Shown piece after piece: positions 26,199 to 35,179 of a stretch of DNA of 64,000 nt (positions are counted from its first letter, which is position 1; each line of letters begins with the position of its first letter). The notes beneath the pieces are model-generated. The model saw only the letters and a list, made by a program, of their open reading frames with translations. It did no database searches and had not been told where the DNA came from. The stretch spans positions 1 through 64,000 of the forward strand of contig DASXTB010000409.1 in the NCBI GenBank assembly GCA_036505615.1, read 5' to 3'. The translations under genes and the position numbers were made by a program. The stretch comes from DASXTB01 sp036505615 (GTDB lineage: Bacteria; Acidobacteriota; UBA6911; JACQSX01).

Positions 26199-27161
26199 AT
26201 GAAAGAATCCACCGATTACCCTGATTTCTCGAATGAGACAACTAATGCAGCTTCCGCGCTCCGGCGTAGGCGGCAACACTGGTTGGCTGACGGATGTTTT
26301 CTGCTTATCACATTCATCTGGGGCTTTTCCTTTGTAGTCGTCAAAAATGCTCTGCGCGAAGTGCCGATGTTCTATTTCAATGCGCTCCGCTTCGGCGTTG
26401 CTACTGTGATTCTGATTCCTTTTACATTCAGGCAATGGAGAGCCTGGAAGCCATCTATTCTTCCTGGATCGATTCTGGCAATGTTTCTTTATGTTGGGTT
26501 TGCATTCCAGACGGCGGGACTGAAGTACACCACGCCTTCTAAGTCAGCCTTCATTACTTCTTCCGCAGCCATCGCAGTCCCCATCTTTCTTTTTCTCTTC
26601 TTCAGGAAGAAGTCCGATCTTTCCGCGCTTCTAGGAGTTCTGGTCGCGTTCGCCGGTCTTTACCTTTTGAGTGTTCCCTCAAACAATTTTAATCTCAACC
26701 ATGGAGATACTTTGACCGCAATATGCGCCGCGGCCTGGTCGTTTCATATCATCTTCACGGGCCGTTTTTCTCCGTTTTATCCGTTGGCCGCGCTCGCCAC
26801 TTTTCAGATTGTCTTGGCCGGAATTGGTTTTTGGCTGACGGCGCTCGGCTCGAGTCAAATCGGGCCAGTACCTAGAACCGCCGTGCCGGCAATACTTTAC
26901 GGTGGCATACTGGCCACCGCTCTCTGCTTCGGGCTGCAGCTCTGGGCTCAGCGCCACACGTCGCCCACACGCGCCGGCCTGCTGCTGACAACCGAGCCGC
27001 TTTTTGCATCTGCCACCTCCTACTTCTGGACGGGAGAACGTCTCACCGGTCGCGAGGCCATCGGAGGAGCGCTGATCCTGGTCGCCGTCATTCTGGCCGA
27101 AGTTGGATATCAATGGCGCTTCCAGCATGGACGCTTCGCCGGCCAGGCAATCGATCTATGA
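26199..27161 (+). CDS. EamA/DMT family transporter
   Basis: A 320-residue protein with ten membrane segments in two EamA repeats (first 'LLITFIWGFSFVVVKNALRE', second from 'AAWSFHIIFTGRFSPFYP'), plus the 'TTEPLFASATSYFWTGERL' loop near the end. This is typical of drug/metabolite exporters such as RhtA/YdcZ relatives; substrate unknown. The start is ATG 26199, where the hydrophobic family sequence follows a short basic tail. The longer frame from 26001 overlaps the divergent nuclease gene and is rejected. Confidence 0.88.
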   Translation: MKESTDYPDFSNETTNAASALRRRRQHWLADGCFLLITFIWGFSFVVVKNALREVPMFYFNALRFGVATVILIPFTFRQWRAWKPSILPGSILAMFLYVGFAFQTAGLKYTTPSKSAFITSSAAIAVPIFLFLFFRKKSDLSALLGVLVAFAGLYLLSVPSNNFNLNHGDTLTAICAAAWSFHIIFTGRFSPFYPLAALATFQIVLAGIGFWLTALGSSQIGPVPRTAVPAILYGGILATALCFGLQLWAQRHTSPTRAGLLLTTEPLFASATSYFWTGERLTGREAIGGALILVAVILAEVGYQWRFQHGRFAGQAIDL

Positions 27162-27268
27162 TAAAATTGTTTTGTTCCATACTGGTGGCCGCACTTTTTT
27201 TAGACAACGTTTTCGCGGCCCCACGCGTATAAATTATAAATGGAAAATCTAAGCTTTTGGAGGAATCG

Positions 27269-28891
27269 ATGAATACGAAGACTTGGGGCGATATCATTCG
27301 GGAGCGCCGGGGCTTGGCCTTTTTGATGCTCCTGCTTACCCTGGCAATCGGTATCGCTATCGGAACTATTATCCAGCACGGCGCCAGCGCAAAGACGTTG
27401 CGCGACGTCCAGCAATTGAAGATTTCGGGAGAAGGCCAGCCTCTGGCGCTGGACAACCCCGTTTCTTTGCAAGAAGGTTTTTCCCGGGTGGCGCAAACCG
27501 TCGGCCCGGCTGTTGTCAATATCAGCACCAAACAGGTGATCAAAGGCTCGACGCAGCGCAGGCGAAGTCCCAGGGGTGAAGCCCCTGACTTCTTTGGCGA
27601 CGATCTATTTGACCGTTTCTTCGGTGCCATCCCCGACATGGACCGGGTCCAACACGGCCTCGGTTCGGGCGTGATTGTAGACAGTAGCGGCTACATTCTC
27701 ACCAACCATCATGTCATTGCCAAAGTCGATAAGATCACAGTGAAGCTGAAGGATAGTGAAGAATTCAGCGCCCGTGTGATCGGGGACGATCCGGATGCGG
27801 ACTTGGCAATACTGAAGATTGATGCCAAAAAAACACTCCCCTTTGCCAAGGTGGGAGACGCCGACAAGTTGAAGGTCGGAGATTGGGTGCTTGCCATCGG
27901 AAGTCCCTTCGCCCTTGATCAAACAGTCACGGCGGGGATCATTAGCGCCACTCACCGAACCATAGAGAGCGGAGGGGTGAATCCCTTTGGCGACTATCTC
28001 CAGACGGACGCGGCAATTAATCCCGGTAACAGCGGAGGGCCGCTGGTTAACATGCGCGGCGAAGTTGTCGGCATCAACTCTTTCATCACCAGCGGCAGCG
28101 GCGGCAACCTGGGCGTTGGTTTTGCCATCCCCAGCACTGTCTTTGTAAACAGTTACAACCAGCTTGTTACCAGAGGAAAGATGGAGCGCGGCTGGCTGGG
28201 AGTCACTATGAACGTGGCGCCCTTCACTCCGGAAATGGCAAAGTTCTTTGGACTTTCCGCCCGCCCTGATGGCGGATACGGAGTTCTGATCACTCAACTG
28301 GTAGATGAGCAGGGAAAGCCATCCAAGACGGCTGGCCCGGCTTCCAAGGCTGGAATCAAGGAAGAAGACGTGATTGTCGAGTTTGATGGAAAACCGATCA
28401 AGAATTCCTTCGACCTCAGGTCTGCTGTCGCCAACACGCCTCCCGGCAAGACCGTTCAGGTTAAGGTAATCCGCTTCGGTCAGACAAAAACCTTCAACGT
28501 AAAATTGGAAGAGCGCGTTCTGAGACGGTCAGATCAGGAAGAGTCCATTTCGACCGATGAGCGTCAGGAACTGCCGCGCGACAAGGAGATTGGGCTGCAG
28601 ATACGCGACCTGACTCCCTCTCAGGCGCAGCAGCTTAATATTGAAGATGGCGGCGGGGCGCTAATTGAGGACGTAAGGCCTGGAAGTCTAGCTGATGATG
28701 CCGGTCTTGCAGCCAACTTTGCGATCGTGAAAGCCAATGGCAAACCGATTAAGTCGGCTCTTCAATTGAAAAACCTACTGAGTGGTTTGAGATCGGGTGA
28801 ACCGGTAGTATTGAAAGTGGTTACTCCTCCTCCGCCGGGGCAGAGAGATGGCGCTCCGGGAGTTTTCTACACTTCTTTTGTGAAGCCTTAA
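27269..28891 (+). CDS. HtrA/DegP family serine protease, membrane-anchored, two PDZ domains
   Basis: A 540-residue periplasmic quality-control protease. GGAGG precedes ATG 27269. One N-terminal membrane segment (about residues 16-36, 'LAFLMLLLTLAIGIAIGTII') works as anchor or uncleaved signal. The trypsin-like domain has His148 in 'ILTNHHVIA', Asp178 in 'DPDADLAIL' and Ser255 in 'INPGNSGGPL'. Two PDZ domains follow (about 290-390 with 'GPASKAGIKEEDVIVEFDG', and about 440-530 with 'RPGSLADDAGLAANFAIVKA'). It degrades or refolds damaged envelope proteins. A Rho-independent terminator follows the stop. Confidence 0.95.
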   Translation: MNTKTWGDIIRERRGLAFLMLLLTLAIGIAIGTIIQHGASAKTLRDVQQLKISGEGQPLALDNPVSLQEGFSRVAQTVGPAVVNISTKQVIKGSTQRRRSPRGEAPDFFGDDLFDRFFGAIPDMDRVQHGLGSGVIVDSSGYILTNHHVIAKVDKITVKLKDSEEFSARVIGDDPDADLAILKIDAKKTLPFAKVGDADKLKVGDWVLAIGSPFALDQTVTAGIISATHRTIESGGVNPFGDYLQTDAAINPGNSGGPLVNMRGEVVGINSFITSGSGGNLGVGFAIPSTVFVNSYNQLVTRGKMERGWLGVTMNVAPFTPEMAKFFGLSARPDGGYGVLITQLVDEQGKPSKTAGPASKAGIKEEDVIVEFDGKPIKNSFDLRSAVANTPPGKTVQVKVIRFGQTKTFNVKLEERVLRRSDQEESISTDERQELPRDKEIGLQIRDLTPSQAQQLNIEDGGGALIEDVRPGSLADDAGLAANFAIVKANGKPIKSALQLKNLLSGLRSGEPVVLKVVTPPPPGQRDGAPGVFYTSFVKP

Positions 28892-29320
28892 AAGACTTTC
28901 ACACCAGGAGCGGATTAAAAGGGCGGGATCCCCCGCCCTTTTTTAGATTCTCCCGCGCTCGCTCACGCTCGCGGTACCGATTCTTCCTCACGTTCCAGGC
29001 CGAGCGGCGTCCCGTGCAAAAGAAATGCCATGGCGGGTCTCTGATCCTGTGAAACGGCGTGACAGAGGTCTGTGGCGCAAGATCCTCGGATAACTTGGAG
29101 AGTGTCTCAAGACAATGAACCACGGGGGACACTGGGAACACGGGGAGTTTAATGATTCCTTTAGCAATAAGATTTAGTGCTAATTTCGAAAGCCGTTGTG
29201 GTCCCCGTGTTCCCAGTGTCCCCCGTGGTTCATTGTCTTGAGACAGCCTCCTTGCCTCTTCCTCGATGACCCCTTAGACTGGTCGTTTCCAAGTAGTTTC
29301 TTGTTTCTGACTGAGAATCG
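28892..29320. repeat. Gap holding terminator and exact 44-bp inverted repeat
   Basis: After the terminator (28917-28944) the notable structure is a perfect inverted repeat, arms 29103-29146 and 29202-29245 with a 55-bp loop. The arm contains 'ACACTGGGAACACGGGGA' and ends with the small palindrome GTCTCAAGAC. No gene is seen in this 429-bp gap before the aldehyde dehydrogenase. Confidence 0.9.
28917..28944 (+). terminator. Rho-independent terminator after htrA
   Basis: AAAAGGGCGGG pairs with CCCGCCCTTTT around a short loop, followed by a run of T. It is the clearest classical terminator in the window. Confidence 0.85.
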
Positions 29321-30823
29321 ATGACCAGAGTACGTGCATTTAAAAACTTCATCGATGGGGAATGGATTGCCTGTCGTTCCGGTCAAACCTTCGAAAACCG
29401 CAACCCGGCTGACCAGGACGATCTTCTGGGCCTGTTTCCGGATTCCTCAGCCGAAGACATCAACGACGCCGTCGAGGCGGCTGCTCAAGCTTACAGAAAG
29501 TGGCGGCTCTACCCCGCCCCCAAGCGCGCTGAGATTCTGTTCCGGGCGGCGGAAATTCTCGTCAAAAGGAAGGAAGAGTTCGCCCACGATATGACTCGCG
29601 AGATGGGGAAAATACTGAACGAAACTCGGGGCGACGTTCAGGAAGCCATCGATATGAGTTATTTCATCGCTGGCGAGGGGCGGCGCATGCAGGGCCATAC
29701 TGTGCCTTCCGAACTGCCCAACAAATTCGCCATGTCGGTGCGCATGCCTCTGGGTGTCTGCGGGTTGATCACTCCGTGGAATTTCCCGATGGCAATCCCT
29801 TCCTGGAAAATGATTCCCGCCCTGGTATGCGGCAACACAGTCGTGATCAAACCTGCTGAGGACACTCCGCTGTCCGCTGTGAATTTTTGCCAGGCTCTTG
29901 CCGACGCCGGTATGCCCAAGGGTGTGGTAAACCTGGTTACCGGGCTTGGCCCTTCAGCAGGAGCTCCATTAGTGTGTCATCCCGCCACAGCGATGATTTC
30001 TTTTACCGGATCCACTGAGGTTGGACGCTCGGTGGCCGAGGCGTGCGCCCCTCATAACAAACCCCATCACCTGGAGATGGGCGGCAAGAACATCATTCTG
30101 ATTATGGAAGATGCCGATATTGATTTGGCGGTGGAAGGCGCCCTCTGGGGAGGATTTGGCACCACCGGTCAGCGCTGCACGGCGGCCAGCAGGCTCGCCG
30201 TCCACAAGATAGTGTACAAGGAATTCACCAGGAAATTTGCGGATCGCGCCAGAAAGCTTCGCGTCGGCGACGGCCTGGATGAAGAGGTGGAGATGGGTCC
30301 GCTTATCAACGCTGCCCAACTGAAGACCGTGCAAGACTACGTTCGAGTAGGAAGAGACGAGGGCGCACGATTAATTTGCGGCGGCAGTGTGCTGCAAAAG
30401 GGACGTTTCAAGAAGGGCTTCTTTCATGAGGCCACCATCTTCGGGGACGCCGACCCGAAAATGCGCATTGCCCGCGAAGAGATTTTTGGACCTGTCGTGA
30501 CGGTCTTGCCCATCAACAGCCTGGAGGAAGCTATCGAGATAGGAAATTCGGTCGAGTATGGCCTTTCTGCCTCTATTTACACGCAGGATGTGACTAAGGC
30601 TTTCATCGCCATGAGAGATATGTTCACTGGCATTTTCTACGTGAACGCTTCGACCATCGGCGCTGAAGTACATCTTCCATTCGGTGGAACGAAGGCCACG
30701 GGTAATGGGCATAGAGAAGCGGGTCACGCGGCGCTGGACGTATTCTCCGAATGGAAATCTATTTATGTGGATTTCAGCGGGAAGCTGCAGAAAGCCCAAA
30801 TCGATCAGATAGGGGAAATTTAG
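29321..30823 (+). CDS. NAD(P)-dependent aldehyde dehydrogenase
   Basis: A 500-residue ALDH superfamily enzyme oxidising an aldehyde to the acid. Cofactor site '[20 protein letters not shown]' near residue 148, '[15 protein letters not shown]', active-site Glu in '[11 protein letters not shown]' and nucleophile Cys in '[13 protein letters not shown]' near 288; '[12 protein letters not shown]' is also conserved. The C-terminal '[20 protein letters not shown]' resembles the semialdehyde-oxidising (ALDH7-like) subgroup, but the substrate cannot be fixed. No operon partner. Confidence 0.92.
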   Translation: MTRVRAFKNFIDGEWIACRSGQTFENRNPADQDDLLGLFPDSSAEDINDAVEAAAQAYRKWRLYPAPKRAEILFRAAEILVKRKEEFAHDMTREMGKILNETRGDVQEAIDMSYFIAGEGRRMQGHTVPSELPNKFAMSVRMPLGVCGLITPWNFPMAIPSWKMIPALVCGNTVVIKPAEDTPLSAVNFCQALADAGMPKGVVNLVTGLGPSAGAPLVCHPATAMISFTGSTEVGRSVAEACAPHNKPHHLEMGGKNIILIMEDADIDLAVEGALWGGFGTTGQRCTAASRLAVHKIVYKEFTRKFADRARKLRVGDGLDEEVEMGPLINAAQLKTVQDYVRVGRDEGARLICGGSVLQKGRFKKGFFHEATIFGDADPKMRIAREEIFGPVVTVLPINSLEEAIEIGNSVEYGLSASIYTQDVTKAFIAMRDMFTGIFYVNASTIGAEVHLPFGGTKATGNGHREAGHAALDVFSEWKSIYVDFSGKLQKAQIDQIGEI

Positions 30824-31174
30824 AGCGTGTAGCAGAGAAATTTGTAGCAATTAAATAGGAGGCGGATTACACAGAAACAACTACTATTTGGTGAAATCTT
30901 GTGCTCTCGGCAAAATTTGGCGCTGAACAGCCGACCACGTTCACGTTCACGAGCACGTCAACGTCCACGACTACGACCAATCGAATCGTGAGCGATTGTG
31001 TATTTTTCGTCCGCGTAGGCGTGGACGTGTTCGTGAACGTGAACGTGGTCGTTATCGGCTTTTATTGGTTTGCTGCTTTACCGCGCTAGGTCCCTTGGTG
31101 GTGAAGCTTTTTTCAGGCGACAAAGGACACGAAGGATACAAAGGCGCACCAAGGGTCCGCCCCGGTTGCGAGCC
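30824..31174. repeat. Gap with hexamer palindromic element, copy A
   Basis: The element at 30931-31065 has left arm ACGTTC/ACGTCC units, core 'AATCGAATCGTGAGCGATT' and right arm of GAACGT units; its ends are inverted copies. It matches copy B at 24456-24570 in opposite orientation. Downstream, about 31115-31155 is a short degenerate run of GGACACGA/GGATACAA units. No gene is seen between the convergent aldehyde dehydrogenase and gspD. Confidence 0.85.
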
Positions 31175-33634
31175 CTACTTCAGTTTTTTCTTCAAAAGTT
31201 TCTCCTGGCGTTTTTGCTCGTCGATGATCTCCTTGCGGGTGCGTTCCTCGATTCGCTTGTCCTGGCTCTGTTCCTTATCATTGACGAAATCATAGGCCCG
31301 CTTAAGGGCGCGACGGAACTCGCTGCTTACCGAGTCCGACTGCGGCACCGAGCCGACCACATGAGGGGTAATGAGAATAATCAATTCGCTGCGGCGATGC
31401 TTCTTTTCTGTCGTTCCGAACAGCGCCCCCAGAATCGGCAAGTCACCGAGCAAGGGAACCCGGCTTCGGTCCAGCGTGTCGCTGTCGCTGATGATGCCTC
31501 CGATGGCAATGGTATGGCCATCCCGAACGACCAGCGAGGTCTCTACGTAATTGCGATTAATGGTTGGTGTCAGAGTCGATCCGACGGCGGAGCTGACTTC
31601 AATTGAGAGATCCATGGTTACCATTCCGGAAGCGCTGATACGCGGATTGAGCACCAAGGTGGTACCGGTGGGCCGAAATTGGATCTGATTCAGAAACGCG
31701 GCTGGATTGCCGCTGATCGCCGGATCTCCGAACGAAGAGGTCGTGACCGGAACATCCGCGCCGATATTGATGTTGGCCTGCTGCCCGTCGAGCGCCAGCA
31801 GGCGGGGCGCTTCCAGAATCCGGACGTTGGTCTTGGTGCGCAGCGCGTTCAAAGTCGCCTCGATTTCCCGCGATTCGCCGATGATAAATCGAGTTGCCGC
31901 GTTGAGCGCGCCCGAAGGAGTCTTTTTGTCACCCACCGACGCGGTCGTAGCAAGCGCCTGCTGCCGCTGCTCCAGGAAGGCGGCAATCCCGAAGGAGAGC
32001 TCATCGCGCAACTCGACGGAGTAAACCTTGGCTTCAATCAGGACCTGCCGGGGCAGCACGTCCAGTTGCTTGATGGTGCGCTCGATGTACTGATAGTCGG
32101 CTTCAGTGGACTGGATGATCAGGGAATTGTTGAATTCATTGACGATGATTTTTACATTTCCGCCCAAGAGTGAACCGCCGCCGGCCTGAGAGCGCTGCGA
32201 GATGGGGCGCCCCTCCAGATTCGGCGCCAGCGAGGACGTCAGTCCTCGCCGCGCTCCCATGCTCTCCTGGGGGCGGATCGAGGACGGCCGCTGCTGCTGC
32301 GGGTATTGCTGCTGTTGGAGCTGGCCCTCGGCGGTCGCGGCCGACGGCAGCCCTGAACCGTCGCTGTACAACTGGGACAGAATGTCGGCGATGTTTCCCG
32401 CGGTGGAGTTTTCGACCTGATAGACGAACGTTTGCACGTTCATTCCGCTCGAGGGCGAGTCAAGCTTTTCCAGCCACTTGTGTACTTCGTCCAGAACATG
32501 CTGCGAATGCGCGATCACCAGAATTGAATTCAGCCGCTCGATGGGGATTAAATTTACACCGCTGCTGTCACTTCCGGCTCCAAATACGGCATTCAAATCC
32601 TTGGCCACATCGGCGGCTCGGTTGTAGCGCACCGGAATAAGCTCGGTGGTGTTGATATCGAACAGTCTTGAATCGAGGAGCTCGATGATTTTCTTGACCT
32701 TCTCAATGTTCGGCTTGAAGTCGGTGACGATCAGAATGTTCTTGGGATCATAGGAAAGGAGCGTCGCTCCTCCGGACATAAACTGCTGGATGATCGGATT
32801 CATTTCCGACGTGGGGATGAACTCAAGCGGAATGATGACGGTCACCAATCCCTTTTCGTCCCCCAGGCTTGTAGGCCCCTGTACGGAGAGAACGCGTGGT
32901 TCTGCGGGAGCGGAAGCTGCGCTGCTCGGCGGCGGCGTTGTTCCCGAAGCAGGCTTTGGGGGAGGGGTGACAACCTCCGTCTTCTTCTTCAAATCGAGCA
33001 GGATTTCGTGGGGAGTCTTTATTCCCTCGGCAATGGGCACGATCAGATAAATGTCGCCCGACTTAACGACGGCGGCGTTGTTCAGTTTCAGGATCAGTTC
33101 CAGCGTTGAAAAGAGATCCTCACGTTTGATGGGCTTTGATGTCTGGATGTTGACCGTTCCATTGACCCCCGGATCAACCATGTAGCTGTAGCCCAGTTCT
33201 TTCATAATGACGTCGATGACTGTCGTCAGGGGGGCGTTGGAGAAGAGGAGGTTGACGCCTGCGGCCGAAGGCTGGACCTGGGTGATCACCGGACCGGTTG
33301 GCCTTGGCTGCTGCTGCTGTGGTTGCTGCGGCACGGACTGTTGAACCTGGCCCGGTGGCGGAAGCTGTACCGGCGCCCGCGAAGATTTAATACCGCCGAT
33401 GATCCCTTCCAGGCCCTCGGTATTGATGGGCGTCTGCCGAGGGTCAGCAGCCGGCACGATTACGGTCCGGTTCTGGCGCGTCGTGGTTTTCTGTTGCTGG
33501 GCCAGCATTTCGGGAAGCGCCTCCGCTTGCGCCGCCGGAGCCAGGAGAAATGCGGCTGCAGCCACCAGCATCAAGGCGGATGTCTTCGCAGCATTCCAGG
33601 TTTTGGATCTCGAAGAAAGATTGTCCAGGATCAC
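31175..33634 (-). CDS. gspD: Type II secretion secretin GspD
   Basis: An 819-residue outer-membrane secretin. The start is GTG 33634 with AGGAG upstream, followed by a signal peptide ('SALMLVAAAAFLLAPAAQA'). A Gln/Pro-rich linker precedes the N0 domain (about 115-185, 'LLFSNAPLTTVIDVIMKELG'), N1-N3 domains, and the secretin domain from about 520 ('VLIEAKVYSVELRDELSFGI', 'TLVLNPRISASGMVTMDLSI', 'GGIISDSDTLDRSRVPLLGD', 'SELIILITPHVV'). The C-terminal 40 residues are highly charged and helical with no obvious pilotin site. It is the last gene of the minus-strand secretion run. Confidence 0.94.
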   Translation of the reverse strand: MILDNLSSRSKTWNAAKTSALMLVAAAAFLLAPAAQAEALPEMLAQQQKTTTRQNRTVIVPAADPRQTPINTEGLEGIIGGIKSSRAPVQLPPPGQVQQSVPQQPQQQQPRPTGPVITQVQPSAAGVNLLFSNAPLTTVIDVIMKELGYSYMVDPGVNGTVNIQTSKPIKREDLFSTLELILKLNNAAVVKSGDIYLIVPIAEGIKTPHEILLDLKKKTEVVTPPPKPASGTTPPPSSAASAPAEPRVLSVQGPTSLGDEKGLVTVIIPLEFIPTSEMNPIIQQFMSGGATLLSYDPKNILIVTDFKPNIEKVKKIIELLDSRLFDINTTELIPVRYNRAADVAKDLNAVFGAGSDSSGVNLIPIERLNSILVIAHSQHVLDEVHKWLEKLDSPSSGMNVQTFVYQVENSTAGNIADILSQLYSDGSGLPSAATAEGQLQQQQYPQQQRPSSIRPQESMGARRGLTSSLAPNLEGRPISQRSQAGGGSLLGGNVKIIVNEFNNSLIIQSTEADYQYIERTIKQLDVLPRQVLIEAKVYSVELRDELSFGIAAFLEQRQQALATTASVGDKKTPSGALNAATRFIIGESREIEATLNALRTKTNVRILEAPRLLALDGQQANINIGADVPVTTSSFGDPAISGNPAAFLNQIQFRPTGTTLVLNPRISASGMVTMDLSIEVSSAVGSTLTPTINRNYVETSLVVRDGHTIAIGGIISDSDTLDRSRVPLLGDLPILGALFGTTEKKHRRSELIILITPHVVGSVPQSDSVSSEFRRALKRAYDFVNDKEQSQDKRIEERTRKEIIDEQKRQEKLLKKKLK

Positions 33635-33778
33635 TTTTGAGCTCCTACTGTGCGTTCACTCTTGTTGCCGGTGTTCATTCTCTGAACGGATACAACGCGT
33701 CCCCCGCGAGCCCCGATGTTTTCAGCGCAAGCCTGCCGACACAATGTGAATTGCGCCTTCGAAATTTGACATTTTCCT

Positions 33779-34618
33779 TTAGTTTCGCCTCGGTCGCTGG
33801 ATGCGGCCAAATGGAGTGTCCATGTAACCCGGTTGCTGTGGAGAGGTCGGTTGTCGCAGACCGGGGTTAGTGGCCGAATTTCCCATCGTATTGCTGCCGG
33901 CAGCGCCGGTGCGCGCCGCTGCGGCTGTGCGTCCTGCTCCGGCGGCGCCTCCGACGGTTCCAATCTGAACGGACGGAGCGGCTCCGGGCGCAGGCATGCC
34001 GCCGGGTTGCGTGGCTGCGATTGCGGCCACTTTCTTGGCCCCTTTTCCGCCTATGGAAACAACGTTGGTCTGCAGTACCTGTGCCACGGCAACTTTGGTT
34101 CTGGGCGAAGCCTCGCTGCCCATTTCTATCGTCTCGGTGACGCCTCCCGGCCAGGTGAACACGAGCGCATCCGGACGAATATCGGTCACCTTGCCGTGGA
34201 TCATCAGCGTATCGCCTACCTGCACGGTGCGGCTCTGAGGCGCTGCTCCCTGCTGCGGCTCCTGGATGAAGGCAATCTTCTTATCCAAAATCATTGTCAC
34301 TCCCACCAGTATCGGTTTGCCGGGCATCAGCGGAGGCGGAGGCGGCGCTTGGACGTTGGAGACAGGCATAGTTTCGGTGCGATTAGGGCAGAAAAGATTG
34401 CGCTCGAAGACAACGTTGTAGACTCCGGCCTGCGGAAGTGGAAGCGACGCATTGATGGGCTGCTGCGTGCTCGCGGGAAGTTTGCCGGCCTTGCCCGGCC
34501 TGATTTTGGTTACGTCGTTGGTCCGGCGATAGGTGTGCCACTCTGACCTCACCACAGTGACGACCACAACGACCAGCAGCAGCAATATTATGTTTATCAA
34601 TATTAGCTTGCGCTTCAT
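33779..34618 (-). CDS. GspC/PilP-like inner-membrane linker protein
   Basis: A 279-residue protein: one N-terminal membrane anchor (residues 4-23), then 'VVFERNLFCPNRTE' and a compact beta domain ('ILVGVTMILDKKIAFIQEPQ', 'SRTVQVGDTLMIHGKVTDIR') like the homology region of GspC and PilP, which links the inner-membrane platform to the secretin. The tail (180-279) is Ala/Gly/Pro-rich and low complexity. No PDZ domain, unlike classical GspC. It lies directly upstream of gspD, as gspC/pilP does. AAAGGA precedes ATG 34618. Confidence 0.78.
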   Translation of the reverse strand: MKRKLILINIILLLLVVVVVTVVRSEWHTYRRTNDVTKIRPGKAGKLPASTQQPINASLPLPQAGVYNVVFERNLFCPNRTETMPVSNVQAPPPPPLMPGKPILVGVTMILDKKIAFIQEPQQGAAPQSRTVQVGDTLMIHGKVTDIRPDALVFTWPGGVTETIEMGSEASPRTKVAVAQVLQTNVVSIGGKGAKKVAAIAATQPGGMPAPGAAPSVQIGTVGGAAGAGRTAAAARTGAAGSNTMGNSATNPGLRQPTSPQQPGYMDTPFGRIQRPRRN

Positions 34619-34624
34619 TACCGT

Positions 34625-35179
34625 TTATCCTTTGCGCACCAGCGCCGCCAGGGTGATTCGCGGCTGCATAACAACCTGATCCTTATTCATCCACGCGTTA
34701 ATCTGGAGCTGGCGCACCTCCAGGAAGTAGGGATTACTGTTCAAACCGTAGAGAAAGCGAGTAAGAGGCCCGATGTCGGCAGTGACGTTGAAATCGATAG
34801 CGATCTTGCGGTAATTATCTTTTAGCTTTTCTTCCTGCAGAATATTGGTGCGGGTAATCGTCACTCCATTGGCCTGAGCGTACTGGTTCAGAGTGTCGCG
34901 CAACTTCGCCTCGGCCTCGCTGGGGTCATTGGCGACCAGAATCTGGCTTTGCAGCTTGGCTTTTTGCGCCTGCAGCGTTTTCAGTTCCTTAAGCAGGTCA
35001 TCCCTGCGCTGCAGCCGTGCCTGATAACTCTCCAGCTTCTTCTTTTTCTGGTCGATGCTGGCAATTATGTCCGCCTTGGATTCCATGAAGGGAAACACTA
35101 CCCAGTAGACCAAGCCAATAACTATGGCGGCCAGCACTCCGACGGCTAAAACGATGCGCTCCCGTTTATTGATCTTCAT
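34625..35179 (-). CDS. GspM/PilO-like platform protein
   Basis: A 184-residue bitopic protein: membrane anchor at residues 8-30 ('IVLAVGVLAAIVIGLVYWVV'), coiled coil at about 38-80 ('IASIDQKKKKLESYQARLQR'), then a ferredoxin-like domain ('YRKIAIDFNVTADIGPLTRF', 'VRQLQINAW'). This matches PilO/GspM, partner of GspL. Its ATG overlaps the gspL stop as ATGA. Confidence 0.85.
   Translation of the reverse strand: MKINKRERIVLAVGVLAAIVIGLVYWVVFPFMESKADIIASIDQKKKKLESYQARLQRRDDLLKELKTLQAQKAKLQSQILVANDPSEAEAKLRDTLNQYAQANGVTITRTNILQEEKLKDNYRKIAIDFNVTADIGPLTRFLYGLNSNPYFLEVRQLQINAWMNKDQVVMQPRITLAALVRKG

Noticed and set aside
28945..29100. Second terminator or small RNA after the htrA terminator
   Set aside because: Only a weak GCTCGC repeat is present; no stem with T-run and no promoter.
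30901..31089. Open frame in the gap after the aldehyde dehydrogenase
   Set aside because: It consists of the hexamer palindromic element; the product is low-complexity (TFTSTSTSTTTTN-like).
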